Shown: one piece after another, positions 12,601 to 29,200 of the stretch
Numbering within the stretch: the first letter of the stretch is position 1
Layout: the number at the start of each line of letters is the position of its first letter
NCBI GenBank assembly: GCA_013180625.2
Contig: SNVD02013077.1
Coordinates: 186,001 to 250,000, forward strand
From: Boswellia sacra
Taxonomy: Eukaryota; Streptophyta; Magnoliopsida; Sapindales; Burseraceae
Length of the DNA: 64,000 nt
Reading direction: 5' to 3'
Position numbers and translations under genes: made by a program
Notes under the pieces: model-generated
The model's input: the letters and a program-made list of their open reading frames with translations, nothing else
Databases searched by the model: none
What the model was told of the DNA's origin: nothing

Positions 12601-13665
12601 GTAGGGAAACTTACAGTCAGTGGATAGCAGAGTTGAAGATAATGGTCAATCGAATTGCCACCATTCGCCAACAACTGTATAATGCTTTGCATGATAAAGG
12701 TAACCCAACTATCAGTTGCTTTCTGCTGGCCTTTACCTACTTAACTAAGCTGGTGAACATTACATCTCTACTTTCAAGATATAAGCCACTCAACTAATGT
12801 TGCTCAATATTTAAATTTCAAAGTAGGTCTTTAGGTAACCAGTTGTTATGTTTGATTCTGCTTTGTGTTAGATGATGTTCTGACTTGCTTAAATCCATAG
12901 TATCTGAAGTAGACAATATATCACTTTCAACTGGCGTTGCGAGCTTCTGGTCAGATGCCTATACATTGAGTTGTAGACTAAAAGGAGAACTAAGATCTGG
13001 AATGTAAGTGATGGTCTAAATTTTTTGTTTTTATAATATCTCTTCCCTATTTGGCAGGTACTCCAGGTGACTGGAGACACATAACCAAGCAGGTCGGAAT
13101 GTTTACTTTAACAGGATTGAATGCAGAGCAAGTTGCCTTCATGACCAAAGAATACCACATCTACATGTCATCTGATGGGTAACAAATATATTAGTTCTTT
13201 TGGAGAATTGACAGATATTGTCAAAGTAACTATCATGTTATGCATTCGGGTAAAACCTAGATTAGCAGCAGTTTAACAGAGCACTTTCTTTCCTCTTCCC
13301 ATCCCAATAAACTTGGAACCTCTGTGCTCTTGTTTGTTGCAAAAACAATGGCCAACAGTACACCAACTATTATGTACTTCCCTTATCCCCAAGCATTGGT
13401 TTCCTCTGTGTGCTATGTTTGATTGTTAATAATATCAATATGGAAAAGCAGTTTCAGTTTTTCATTCTAGTTTCATCATCAATGTGCCACATGCTGACTT
13501 GTGATGCTGAAAAAGAAAAGAATCTTTGACCTTAGTGCCTAATTTTTTTTATTTTTTTATTTTTTTCGTTAAACTTACAGGAGGATTAACATGGCCGGCC
13601 TGAGCTCTAAGACAGTCCCTCATCTTGCGAATGCAATACATGCAGCTGTTACCCTAGTTGTCTAA
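9695..13665 (+). CDS. Divergent aspartate aminotransferase, tandem copy without plastid leader
   Basis: A class I, PLP-dependent aminotransferase homologous to aspartate aminotransferase (aspartate + 2-oxoglutarate to oxaloacetate + glutamate). Twelve exons (9695-9793, 10091-10162, 10437-10498, 10602-10685, 10938-11037, 11137-11257, 11580-11743, 11827-11964, 12184-12305, 12605-12699, 13058-13178, 13581-13665) give 420 residues in an unbroken frame. From exon 2 on, exon sizes and phases equal those of the copy at 17764. The PLP lysine is kept (Lys266 in SYSKIMGLY), as are Arg274, the HNPTG asparagine, Asp and Tyr of DCAYQ, and the substrate-binding Arg394 ([10 protein letters not shown]). Unusual changes: the Trp that stacks on the cofactor is Tyr149 (PTYANH instead of PTWGNH), the His of [10 protein letters not shown] is Gln, and SGTG is SGSG. 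Exon 1 encodes a short polar start with no transit peptide, so a cytosolic location is inferred. It is either a divergent active enzyme or a decaying duplicate that is still open. Confidence 0.9.
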
Positions 13666-14500
13666 AAACCAATTATAGTTCTTTTTTCCTTGTTAATTGT
13701 AAATCTTGTTCAAGTTGATGTGGTTTTCTTTCTTCTGTTTACTTGTAAAATTTCCTCGATCAACCAGAGAGGAGGGTAATTTATTACGCTCTGTCCAAGA
13801 GAGAAAGTGTAATGCAGTGACATTTCTGGATAATTATTAGACTGCGTGGATAATTCTCATAAGATTTTGAACTTGAAAAGATAGTTGATGCAATATTTTT
13901 AGCTTGGAGAAGTTTTCCTATCGCTATCGCAATCGCAAACTATACCCAGTGCATGATTGAGAACACAGAATTGAGAAATATAGAAGAATAATATAGGCGT
14001 TATCTCAAATCAGTATTGACACCGAGTATTATCTGAAATCAATGCTTGACATCGTAATCTTCTAATTGAGCCCGAATAAAATTTCAGATAAAAATTTTGA
14101 CATGGTTGTGAAAAATCAGATTTTTTGCTTATCGGGTTCTTAAAATAGAGTTTATTAAAATAAATCTCTGTGAAGTAGAGATTTTAAAAATAGAGTTTTT
14201 ATTAAAAAATTATTGATTATTTTATAAAAAATATAAAAATACTTGTTAAAATTAAATTATCAAAATATAATTTTGTTATCAAAATAAAATTTTTGTTATA
14301 ACAAAAGAATAAATTAAAATATTTAAAATTAAATGAAAATATCTTTGACATTTCAAAATCAAAAAATCAAAAATAAAAATAAAACATTTCTCAAAAACCT
14401 TAATTTTTAGCTTTTCTTAGAATATATAAAATAACTTTTTTAATCATATATAGGCTTTTATAAGATAACAATCAAACAATATAAAATAAAATTAAAAATT
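13666..14500. other. Spacer after first aminotransferase gene
   Basis: 3' UTR, then very AT-rich sequence (about 14100-14500) with no coding signal or recognisable repeat. Confidence 0.5.
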
Positions 14501-14556
14501 TGTTATCAGATAAACCAAAAAACACGCCCTAACTACCCCTGAGTAGGGATGGCAAA

Positions 14557-14584
14557 ATGTATGTGTGCGCACGCGCGCGCGTGC
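14557..14584. repeat. 28-base alternating purine-pyrimidine tract
   Basis: A perfect alternation of purine and pyrimidine runs from 14557 to 14584, centred on CGCACGCGCGCGCG. Such CG/CA alternation is the classic sequence able to adopt left-handed Z-DNA. It sits in otherwise AT-rich spacer, with no gene on top of it. Confidence 0.7.
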
Positions 14585-14624
14585 CGTTTCCATCCATATA
14601 GAGAGACGATTCGAATCCTGGGGA

Positions 14625-14815
14625 CAGCAAAAAATTTTTAACGCACTTTCCTTAGAGATGGGTTGGGTTTGGCTTTTTAACGCACTTTCCTTGGAGATGA
14701 GCTGAGCTTGGCACATCTAATGGTAGAGAGAGGGGTTCGCATCTAGGGGCAGCAAAATATTTTTAACACACTTTCTTTAGAGATGGGCTAGACTTGACGC
14801 GTCTAATGAGTATTA
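14625..14815. repeat. Three imperfect copies of a short direct repeat
   Basis: A unit beginning TTTTTAACGCACTTTCCTTA followed by GAGATGGG..TGG..TTGGC occurs at about 14634, 14674 and 14759. The first two are adjacent and the third is separated by an inserted 45-base stretch (TCTAATGGTAGAGAG...). CAGCAAAA precedes two of them. The origin is unknown; it is probably a degenerate transposon end. Confidence 0.6.
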
Positions 14816-15854
14816 AAATAAAAAATCTTAATAAAGTTTGGACTGAACTTAGACTTAAATTTAAATAGATAATTAAAGTGAGAATTAAAAACTAACAGGA
14901 TTTAAAAGTATTTTCACATAAAGTAATTTTAAAATTTAAGTTACATCCCTCGAGTTTAATTTCAGGTTCCCGATTTCAACTGGGTAGAAAATTTTTCCCC
15001 AGCCAAATTCTCCAATTTTTCAGGGTATTACCTGACTCTAGACGTTCAGATTTTCTGGATCCTTAACCCAGGTCGGATCAAGTTGCTATTCCTACCCCCG
15101 AGCAGGTTTGGTTTATTGATATCCGGGAAACGATTTCGCTATTTTGATACAAGAAATATCCTTGAAGGTACACAAATACACCCAAATTTGATTGATGTTT
15201 AGATTCCGTCTTTTACAAACCTAAAGACAGAAGGATATAACAGGAAATTCATACAAAACAACTCCTGTTTGAATATCTGAACACTCCTGCTCCGACCAGC
15301 ACAAGGGCCATCTTTGGAGACGGGGGAGAACTCACTCACCTATTGTAAAATTCCTGCAGTGTAGAGATGGTAGAGAAGTGTACCAATGAACTCAGAAAAA
15401 GTAAGTGCACCCATGGTTGCTTCAAATCCCGTCACTGGATTGACCAATCAAAACCTGCCAAAAATACCAAGTCCACCTTCCAAAGCAGAGAGTGAACCTA
15501 TAAATGTGTCAAAGGCTCAAAGCCAGTGACTTCGAGATGAATAAGAACAGAAGGGCTTTTTCTCCTCGACAGCCAGATATTGCTCCGTTTTTCAGCACCA
15601 CCTATTCTTGGGCCCAATTTAAAATCCAAGGTGGCCTTCAAACAAAGGGCTATGTGACCCTAGCGTGCCTAAAGCCAAACCTGATACCGCTCACTTATAG
15701 TTCCGGTTATGCTCAACGACTTCCTGTTCTATTATATCCCATTCCTGCCAAACCTGTGAAGGATATTGACTCCTTGGAAAACCTGTGAGGAAGCAATGGA
15801 AAAGATGAGCAAAGAATGCAAAAACTGATCCCACTCCCACCAGGCCCACAAGCC

Positions 15855-17154
15855 GGTGGCTGCAGAAATGGCTATCCCTAGTTACAACTAAAACTTGAAG
15901 CATCCAAGAAAATGCATCCAGAACCTGAAGCATTTAAAGTTAGATTTCATGATTTAAGATTGTCGGGTTTGAAATCAGGGTTTTATGATTTCCGTTTGAT
16001 GGAACCATATAGGTTTGTGCATCTGAAATTTATCACTTGCCTTACCACCCAAATTAGCCCACCTACTTTAGCATGTGCAAATTCCAATGGTTGTCTCAAA
16101 AAAATTTTTCAGGAGGCATAAATTTACCTTCAACATTTGCATCTCAATTAGAGTTGAAGCTTTTTAAGACCATTCAAGAACTGAGAATAGATGAGTCAGT
16201 ATAAAGAAATGCATCCACATTTAAGTGTGGGTCAAAAATATAAACTGAAGAAGAAAATAGCTGATAGATCTTTGGCCCACTTTGGCTTAATTGTTGTATA
16301 GTGGAAGATATTATTAGCTGAAACAACTATTCTTTGCGTACACTAACCCATGGGGAATATGGCATATCCTTTGTTTCTTTTCTAACTGTTCCATCAAATG
16401 TATGCTGGTGCATTTGGTGGTCCAAAAGTTGTTTCATCCTTTAAAGTTCTGAGGCCTGCTGAGATGTTTAATCTTACTTGATCTGTTAATACATGGCAAA
16501 GTGCAATAAGATTTATAAAATTAATGTCACCTCTATAAAGTTGGAGATCATCTTCTTTCCATCATCGTGATTTGCCTTTACCATTTGCTTTAAATGATGA
16601 TGGCTAATCTGGATGACCTGGGAAACAAAAACTGGAAAACTCATGGGAAGTTAGTTTAGAATAACAATATGATATAGTTTTGTAGCACTTGTACTTGCAA
16701 TTCTATAATTAAGGACTGATACATAAACACAAGTCTCTAATTGATTTGTTTCTTCTTTTTTATTATAAGCATTGCTGATCTAGCATTTCCAATATTATTT
16801 TCTGGCTCTGGCTCTGGTTAATACAAATATAATTCATGCAGTGAGAATGTTTCATAAAGAGAAGTATTTTCAGGAATACATCGTTTCTCTTTTTGCAATT
16901 GGTTCAAGATAACGCTTTAAACAAAATTTTGCGTTTATAGCTAACAATATCATGCAACATAAAGTTAGATAGCTCAAAACCGTTATGCTTCCTTCCATCA
17001 AACCCATAGAACATAAATCTTAAAACCCTAAAATCTTAAAGCATGAAACCCAAAATCATAAAATCTAACCTCAAAATGCTTCAGGTTGTGTATAAATTTT
17101 CTTCTGTCCTTCGAGTTTCAGTTGTATCCAGGGACAGCCATTTCTGCAGCCACC
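15855..17154. mobile_element. Candidate non-autonomous element with long terminal inverted repeats
   Basis: The sequence from 15855 (GGTGGCTGCAGAAATGGCT...) to about 16002 is repeated as its reverse complement at about 16989-17154 (...AGCCATTTCTGCAGCCACC). Both arms also share AACCTGAAGCATTT and GTTAGATTT.ATGATTT segments. Arms are about 150 bases with visible divergence; the roughly 1 kb between them has no coding capacity. This is the layout of a non-autonomous DNA transposon (Mutator-like or foldback type). I could not find a convincing target duplication at the ends, so the boundaries are approximate. Confidence 0.55.
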
Positions 17155-17763
17155 TGCTCCGCTTGGAGTTTCAAATTGTTTATAGTTTTTCAAGTGGTCA
17201 ATGTGCTTGCTTTCTGAGTGTGGGAAAGCCAACCCTCACGGATTTCAAAGTACTGTCACCAAACTCATTTTGTTTTCTTGCACGTTTCAATCATTCATGA
17301 TGTGGTAATATCTCTATCTATCTTCTCCTCGAGTTACGTGCCACTGCAAAACTTATCTCACATCCAGAGATTGCTATCGCCACCCCTCCCAAAGACACTT
17401 CCAATTTCTGTGGCCCACTAGCCTTCACAGTCAAATAAATATTAAACACAAAAACCCAGAAAAAAAAAATTATACACGTGTATCACATAAATTGATTATT
17501 TATTTATTTTTAACTTTTGTTTGAAAAAAATTAAGGAGTAAAATAACATAACTTGAAAGTTGGGCCAGTTTGATCTTGAACAACGTCAGCACCATCAGTC
17601 GCCGCGTAAGCTTGTTGAAACTTTCAAGTTCACAAACAACAAAACGCAATCGAGCCCAAAGAAGACGATCATCAAATCTCGTTACCATTACTTTGCACAC
17701 AAAAAAAAAAAAAAGAAAAAAGGAAGAAAACGTAACGTGAATCGACGAATTGAAAAAGCGAAA
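17155..17763 (+). promoter_or_regulatory. 5' region of plastid aminotransferase gene
   Basis: About 600 bases between the inverted-repeat element and the ATG at 17764. It is AT-rich, with a purine-rich leader (A/G run near 17700-17728) just before the start codon. No specific transcription factor site is claimed. The nearby element end makes this promoter a possible product of transposon insertion. Confidence 0.4.
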
Positions 17764-21233
<3,470 letters not shown>

Positions 21234-22261
21234 ATCAGTCGCATGAATATTTCTCCAAGCAAACCTCTCTGTGGTTTTTATTCACCTTGGTTGATTCCAT
21301 TATGTTTCTGTTTGTTGTAATAATTTTTTACCTCAAAACTTAAGGGGTTTAATAATTCAATGTTCGATTGCTCAAGTCGAAAGAGCATGCTTGATAAAAG
21401 AATTTGGAGAATGCTTTTCAATATTTCCTGCTTGTACAAGTACTGCCGCATTCGGATGCCAAGAACAGAAATACAAACTTTGACATAACAATCAGTTTGA
21501 ATCTGGGTTTAAACTTGGTTGAATGCATCACAAAAGCTTAAAAATGTTCAGACAATAACTAATGCTACGGATAACCTTATCTGGAGAAGAGGTAGATGGT
21601 GGTAAAGGAAGCTGCATAATGCATCGTTGAAAATTTCTGTAATTATTAGACGATCAATGTCTCAATACACCGAAAAAAACCCTATAGAATGAGTACATTG
21701 ATTCTTGTTTTGCAATTAGATGTCCAGATGTGTATTGTTTCATTAAGTATACTACGAACGCAACCACCTGGCATGAAGACTATGAAGGAACAACTATTTG
21801 TCAAAACTTGAGTTTGTCTCGCTAAGGGACTCCTTTAGTCGAGTCTATTGAATGTTCAAATTTTATAAATTAGTATCTCGATTCTAATAAAGGGGTTGTT
21901 TCAAGATGTTGAACTAGGCGTTATGCTTTAGATCGAGTAGAACTCAATTAATTTTCAACCCTCTTCAAATGATTGTAACACTCCTAGTCCGAAAAGTAAG
22001 AAGCAAATGAAATGGCAAAAAATATCCTCACGATTGGTTGTAATTCTATGCAAATGGGATATAACCGTACATTTGTCCACAAAATGCTAGAAAAATGAGA
22101 AACAAGAAAAACAATATATTCTTTTCTATCAATTAATTAAATTGAAATCGAGTCACTGCAACAACAAATGGATTAGAAAAGAGAAAAAAAAAATACACAT
22201 GTATTATATATATAGATATTGTAAACTACAATTCAGAGAAGGCTTTTGCCTTTTGAGATAA
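21234..22261. other. Convergent intergenic region
   Basis: Lies between the 3' ends of the aminotransferase (+) and MYB3R (-) genes. It holds both 3' UTRs and AT-rich spacer. No further gene or repeat is recognised. Confidence 0.5.
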
Positions 22262-25200
22262 CTATCTGAAACCCTTCAACAGATAGGAAGAGGGACTTGA
22301 GAAGTTAAAGGCAGTCGATGATTTCGTATTTTCTGTTCCTTTATCAGGTGTTCCACATTCACTAAAGTCAAGGGTGCGCCGTTCCATCTGCAAAAATAAT
22401 ACATTCTCAATTGATTCTTAATAGTTTCTTTTATAGTCAAATAATAACATGATAATAAAACAAATATAACATTCTTCGATACTGGCTAAAGTATGCATGC
22501 TTTCATCACTATTTTCACTATAATCTCCCAACTAGAGAAATTATGTCATGCCAACTGAACATTTATGTTGTTTATTGTGTAAATGAAAGTCATGTCATAT
22601 CATATGTCCCACGTCTGCAAGCATTTAATCTTGAGAGAATCAAGTATTACATAACTCTGTAAAAGTACTTTCAAATCGTGATAGCCAAACGTCTAAAAGG
22701 ATATAAGGGGCTTGACTAAAGAAAGGCCTATTAAAATAATATATATCCTATAGATTAAAAAAAAATCATTGTTAATTCACTTGTAAAATAAAAGTTTCGA
22801 ATAATCTGAAGTCATTAGGTGAGATCATGTGAGATTTGGAAAAAGCTGGAAATATTTAAGAGAAATAGTAATAAACTTGCATAAATAAAAAGTAGAAACT
22901 TTCATACCAAAACATTTGAAGCCAAATGGGAACCCCCTTGCTCATTAAGGGTGACATGATCATTCTCCTGGTCCAAACTTAAATTTTTGGAGTTTCTTTC
23001 ATCCACTGTTTTCTCAGTACTTTCTTTTCCCAAGACCTCTAAGGCATCAGCATATGCAGCAGCTGTGTGCTCGCTTAACTGTTTCATCAATCCAATTGCA
23101 TCATAGCTCCTTTCCCCTGGGCTCATAAAATATCCAATATCCTGACAAGAGAAATCTAATATTTAAAAACACATCCGTGTCTAATGAAGGAAAATGAATA
23201 CATTAGCATTTTGAAATACCTCAATCGTTATATCAGTATCAATCCTTGGACCTGGCACAAAAGAGTTGATGAACCAAGGGGACTTCCATGCTGAAGGGGA
23301 TTCTATACTTCTTTTAAATGGAGTTTCACCAAATCTGAAAAAGAGCAATATTAGCCTAGTTACTAATAACTAACAATCACAGTCAAAGGCAATATTTCTT
23401 TGACAAGTGAAGCAGCTTTGGTAATCAACAAACATGTCACCCATAAAATCTCCAAGCAAAGACAGTGATAAATAGTAATGGAGAAAGCAACTGAATCTCA
23501 CATGCTATAGTTTTCAATGCCAACATCACTTCCAGAATTAATAACCGTACTTCCCAGGGGTGCCAATGAAGGAATGGGTTGCGCTGATTTAACAGCACCT
23601 GAATTACTTTTGCAGATGGCTGGAGTGCATGTATTCCCAGTTGATTGTTCAGAGGTAAAACCTTGATTTGATGCAACTCCAAAGCTTTTGCAGTTCTGAT
23701 TTCGTGGTGTTCGAGCACTCGAAACGACCGGTCTATTGGCTTTAAAACCAACTTGATCAGGAGAAAATAGCAGATCATTCGCGTTATGTTCAACAAGGAC
23801 TCCTGTAGGCTGTTTCTCCTGAAGTAGAATAACTAAATCAACATGTGTATGTACATACAAAAGAGAGTTAACCAACTAACAAAAATGAATAATGGTCTTA
23901 AATGTCTAAATTCTGCAATTCACCACCAATATAGAGATTTTTTTTTTTATAATACTTAACAAAAATTTTATTCAGATTAAATTTCAATAATTTTGAATAC
24001 CGTAGAAAAATCAATGGGAAGATACAGAAAAAACAGGGAGTAGAAACATCACATAGATAGAGTAACCCTTTCCCATAATATTGAGATAAAATATTCAGAG
24101 TAATACAACAAGATCAGAGCCTGAAGGAAGCTTTTTTTCAACTTGTACAAACACACACCCCAAGCAAAAGGAAGATAACTCACAGTTTCAATAGCTCCAT
24201 CAGAATCAACTTTGGTCTGAGAATCAATATTAGTAACAGAGTTTTTGTTTGCATTCTCCTGGGAATTTCTTCCATCACAATCTTTCTCAGAAGTTCTGTC
24301 ATGTAAGACTGCAGACTGATCTTTATCCTTCTCCTGCCCCCCACCAAAAGAACGACCCGGATTTTCTTTGTCTTCAATAAAGGTTCCACAGTCCCTCCTC
24401 TGGCAACCTGGTGGAGACAACATAGATGCTCTGCGAGTCCCACCCTCCTCAAACATAACATCTAGACGAGAAAAGTCACGGGCCAAACTAGATGTCATGT
24501 CAGTTTCAAGCTTTTTGTCATTCCTTCTATCTGACAACGGTGACAGCAAGTCACGATGTCTCTTCTTCAATATCGATGGTGTACCTGTAAAGGTTTTGGC
24601 AGCACTTTTCAGCACAGCTTCAGGGCTATCATCCCGAGATGGTGAATCCCATAACCTAAATGGAGTAATGCAGTTCATAGATGACATCATCAGCTGACGG
24701 ATACCAAGGGGACTGTATTCTTGCTGCATATCACTACCAGATTGTATAAGATCACAGCTGAAGAAAGGAATATCCAAACTTGGAAAACGAGGAGGTTCAT
24801 AACAAAGAGCTCCTGTATCCTGCTGTTCTGATTCTGTGCCCCGCTTGACATCTACAGAAGGACAAGCTATCATGGTGTCTGCACCCAAAGTGAAAGAATC
24901 TACAGGAACTAGCTTCATAGACTCCTTGGAAAAATACGATGGGTCTTGCAAGCCTCTGTTATCTGTACCATCATCACAAGGGGAATTGGCACATTCATTT
25001 GTATAGATAAAGCCATGATGTCCACCAGTATTTAATTCCTGCTCTTGAGGACCATAAGTGTGACAATTTAACTGATTGGATTCCCTACCATATATAAATG
25101 AGCCAGCATCAGCAGATAGTACCATTGGAGTAGACAGAAAAGATTGACTGCATGAAGTTCCTAATACTTCAGGCTTTGAAGGACAATAAGCATGTGAGGG

Positions 25201-27221
25201 TGAAGGTCTGTCACTTTCAGAAACCTGAATGTCCACAGGGCGGCAAAGTGATGAGTCAACCATATTCAACCCCTGTGCAAAATTTTCTAAGGAAAAACAT
25301 CCATCTTTCATTGCCTCTGCAAACAAAACCCTGCAACATTCATCATCTGTTATCAAGACATGTTCTGGTTTATCAGAAACTGCGGCCAGATTTCCTATGG
25401 AGCGAGGAACACTCAATTCCTCAGAGTTTTGGAATGGAACATTGACCATTTCATGGCTTTCATGAGAATCTATACAATGAGCTGGTAACCCTGATGATTG
25501 ATGCCCCAAGTCCATTGAAGATAAATTAGTTAGCTCTTGTAGATTGAACTGGTAATCCCTAGCAAAATTCCCAGCATCATGCATAAAACTCTGCTCAGGG
25601 AACTTGGAAGAGCAACCCAGTTCACAAGGTATTTCTGGGATGGAAAATGTGGCATCTTCCAAAGAAGTGTAATATTGCTCCGAGCAAGATGCTGGACTGG
25701 AGCCAAGATCTTTAGCTGCATGGGACTCTTCAGTCAAAAGGAACTGATCTCTTGTATGCAAAACTGCATTACTTGTAGAATGAGGGAGACCAAGAACATT
25801 TGAATCTTGACTACATTCTGATATGTCCTCTGCTTCAGTTCCGCCTTTAGGACAACTGTCATCTCCACTGCTCTGCATCCTTGAAGATGATGCAGGCATG
25901 GTTTGATTCTGATGTCCAACAAGAGGTAGGCCTTGGAACTGCTCTAGTAATCCTGATGCCAAGTAAGAATCCAATTTCTTTTTCACAGAGCTGTTCCAGT
26001 GATTTTTTATAGCATTGTCTGTCCTGTTGACCACACAAGCATAGTAAAATGACAGGTCCAGGGGAGAAGGATGGGAAAAAGTAACAACATAACAAATCTG
26101 AGTCACAATTGAAGAAACTACAAAAGTTCCATGCATCCTCTTCTCCACATAGTAAATAGACTTACCTTCCTGGCAAGAACTTTGTTAGCTCTGCCCATCT
26201 GTTCCCATAAATCTGATGTGCACGAATCAAAGCCAGCTCCTCTTCCTGAGTCCATGCCTCCTTGTTTATGGAGGGATTAAGATGATTGTGCCATCTAAAT
26301 AAATATTACAATGAAATAAGGAAGACAAAGAAGATCAAATTAAGCTGAAAGGAAAAAGAAAATCCAATCGACCAGAAGCAGACAATCATCATACCTTTCC
26401 CGGCATTGCTTTCCAATACGCCCAGGTAAATGCTGAGCAATTGTGGACCACTTTTTTGGCCCAAATTTGTTCACCAATTCAATTATTATTTCATCTTCCT
26501 GTTTACATTTTAAACAATTAAATGTGATGTCCAAATGTAAGCTGATGTAGCACAAGAAAATTTAGAAGTTCGCTACTGTAAGGAAGGAATCGACACCGAA
26601 CAAGAAACAAGTTAACAGATCACCTCCTTAGACCATGGACCTTTCACTAGTTCTGGATTCAAGACCTTCTGCCACCTATGCAGGCACTGTACATCAGTCC
26701 GATCCTTAAAACATTCCGCTGCAAAATACACAAATAACAATTAGACAATGTCTATAACATACGACACATATTGAAGAACCATAAGACAGAAACTGAAAAA
26801 TGATAATAAATTGACTAAGCCACATTCTTATTTGCATGAAAAACACAACACAAAATAAGTGGCCAGCAGGGTGGGGAAAGGCACAAAAGCCTTTATAAAA
26901 TTTCATAAATACTTCAGCTATCATTAATCTAAGAAGACAATGACTGAGATAAACTCATTAGTTATACATTCATACCAATTTTTTTCCAATTCTTTCCCTT
27001 GAAACGCTGAACAGCCTTACGCAATATCTCATCCTGAAAACAAGTAAAACCCAATGTATTAATACAAATTGCATGTACAAATGGATATGATAGACCCCAA
27101 AGTTAAAGTTATATGAACAATTAGAGAAGCCACATCTCAAAATTACAGTTAAAAGTACAGTTTCTAAAATCCTCATGCATTGCTAATACATGGTATACAA
27201 ATCAAATGAATATACATATAC

Positions 27222-27286
<65 letters not shown>

Positions 27287-28081
27287 TGTATGTATGTGTA
27301 TTTATATATGTATATGTATATGTATGAAACATCTCCATCATATAAACATAGGATTAATGATCAGTAGAGTCAAGCAAAATGGAGTGACACTGAAAAACTA
27401 AAGATAAAAGTACACATTCACCTCTTCAGGCGTCCATTGTCCTTTTGTGGAACGCCTTGTAGGGCCACTAGTCCTCCTATAAAAAGAGGAGATTAAACGG
27501 TCATGATTATAATAAAAATGAACCTACCCATTAGAAGGGACGGGAGAGAGAAAACATAAAATAGCAGCTTAGAATATGAAAAAACATTTAACAAATTTAA
27601 GGTCAGAGGTGCTACAGAGAAATCAAGATTTTTCAGCTATAAAGTTTCATTAATAATTAAGGAAAAAGAGTAAAAAATTCGTTGACTTTAGTTTGCAGAA
27701 GAAAATAGAAAGCCTCACAGAAACTCTTTAAAATTCTTAGAAGCATCTCATTTATATGCTAACTCCTATCACCCATAAGCCCGCCCAGGAAAAAGAAGAA
27801 AAAAAAAAGGAGAAGAAGAGTAAATATGAATCAGTAATCAAGTATTTTATCTAAAGGGGTAGTAATGCATGCACCAAAAAAAACTTAAAACAGCTCCCTT
27901 ATTCCTCTGGTCAAAATGAAAAAATTAGCAATGGCGAGTGTTCAACATAATATCATATGAGAATGAAAGTAAACAACTAAATCTTGATGCTTATAAGAAA
28001 TTACCCATGCAAAGGTCGCGTTCTCTGACCACCATCGCTAAGCCCATCTGAAGGAGTAGAAATTACCCTGTTACTTTCCAT
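22262..28081 (-). CDS. MYB3R1: MYB3R-type (R1R2R3-Myb) transcription factor
   Basis: Three-repeat Myb factor of the plant MYB3R family, which controls G2/M genes through the MSA element. Eleven coding exons, in transcription order: 28081-28005, 27476-27422, 27033-26976, 26718-26624, 26498-26395, 26294-26166, 26023-24184, 23818-23502, 23334-23220, 23141-22908, 22387-22262, giving 1,049 residues. The repeats carry the expected tryptophans: R1 Trp40, 60, 79; R2 Trp92, 112, 131; R3 Trp144, 163, 182 (IKNHWNSSVKKKL). The 1.84 kb seventh exon encodes a long acidic/Ser-rich region, with conserved C-terminal blocks ITPFRLWDSPS and KKRHRDLLSPLSDRR that carry Ser-Pro sites for cyclin-dependent kinases. 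The length matches activator-type MYB3R1/4 (including tobacco NtmybA). A 5' UTR intron is likely (splice sites near 28955 and 28104). The subclass is inferred from length and motifs. Confidence 0.95.
27227..27327. repeat. Compound (TA)n(TGTA)n microsatellite in MYB3R intron 2
   Basis: About 32 bases of TA repeat pass directly into nine or so TATG/TGTA units, then degenerate TATATG repeats. It lies inside the second coding intron, away from the splice sites. It is likely to vary in length between individuals. Confidence 0.9.
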
Positions 28082-29200
28082 TGTTTCTTGACAAGCAAAT
28101 AAACCTGCATACCCCAATTCCTACTCTATGACAATTTTCCCCAGAATGTGCTCTCCAAATCATTATATATCTGTCCCTAAAAGGTGGCAGAAATTCCCCT
28201 TGCGGAGGCCAAAACCACAGGCTGACATATAAATAACCAAAATGTAACCAATGTCAAAAATTAAAAGTTCCTTATATATACAATTGAAAGAAAAAAAATA
28301 AAAGTCTGACAATTGGACAGGAAGGTTCATTCTCTGAAAAAGACAATCTAAAAAAGCTCTTCCTTTGGTTACCAATTTGCTATTCCAAAGAGAAAGACAG
28401 CACCACAGCAATCAACAACATGAGTCACCATCAAATTGATAAATTTACCCAACCAGAAAGACAAACATCACCAGTGACAAAAAAGTGACACAATTACCGT
28501 TGTGCTTAATGAAATAGAGAAGAAGAGAGACAAGTCAGAAGACCCAGAATCCAAAATCTAGTAAAAACGATCAACATTCAAAATTCAAGACTATCGCACA
28601 ACCCTAATGCCTTTCTGACACTGATGGAACAAATTATAACCTAAACTTCGAAACACGAAATTCAAAATCCTGGCCATAACGTACGTAAAATTAACTTCAA
28701 AATCTAAGCTTAGTTTGCTATCAACTTCATCTTTAACATATTTCTAAATTATGAATTGTCAACAAACTCTCAATCAAATTTCGAATTTATCAATTTAACC
28801 TTAGATCACCTGAAAACTAATTTAAAGAATTCAAATTTCACACAATTTCAAAGTCCACAAAAGATTTTGAAGAAAACGGTTCGAATCAGCAAGAAGAAGC
28901 CAAGATCAACGAAAGAGAATTCAAATTGCATGAAATGAAACCCTAAAACACTCACCGAAAAATTCAGCTTCAAGATTCGGACTTTAGAGGAAGTCGGTGG
29001 ACGGAACGAAACGGTGCGCATTTGCAGATCCGAAGCGAAACCAGAAGAAGAGAGATGGATCTGCAAATGCACTGAAAATTTGAAATGAAGAGGCCAGAGA
29101 GGGAGATAGAGAGAGAAAGTTGCTTAGAGAGAGATAGAGAGAGAAGAGTGAAACGGTCTAAAGAGCTATTCAAACATAAAAGGGGCGGACAATGGAGTTT
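28082..29200 (-). other. MYB3R 5' UTR with a leader intron
   Basis: Reading the minus strand, a good donor (TTTCG followed by GTGAGTG, with the GT at 28955-28954) and an acceptor (TATGCAG at about 28108-28104) frame an intron of about 850 bases upstream of the ATG. The leader exon (about 28956-29190) contains CT/GA-rich repeats (GAGAGA/TCTCTC near 29055-29145) typical of plant 5' UTRs. The transcription start is not determined. Confidence 0.5.

Noticed and set aside
24049..26148. 699-residue open frame as a stand-alone gene
   Set aside because: Its first 42 residues and last about 45 residues lie in introns; the middle is exon 7 of the MYB3R gene, joined in phase to exons on both sides.
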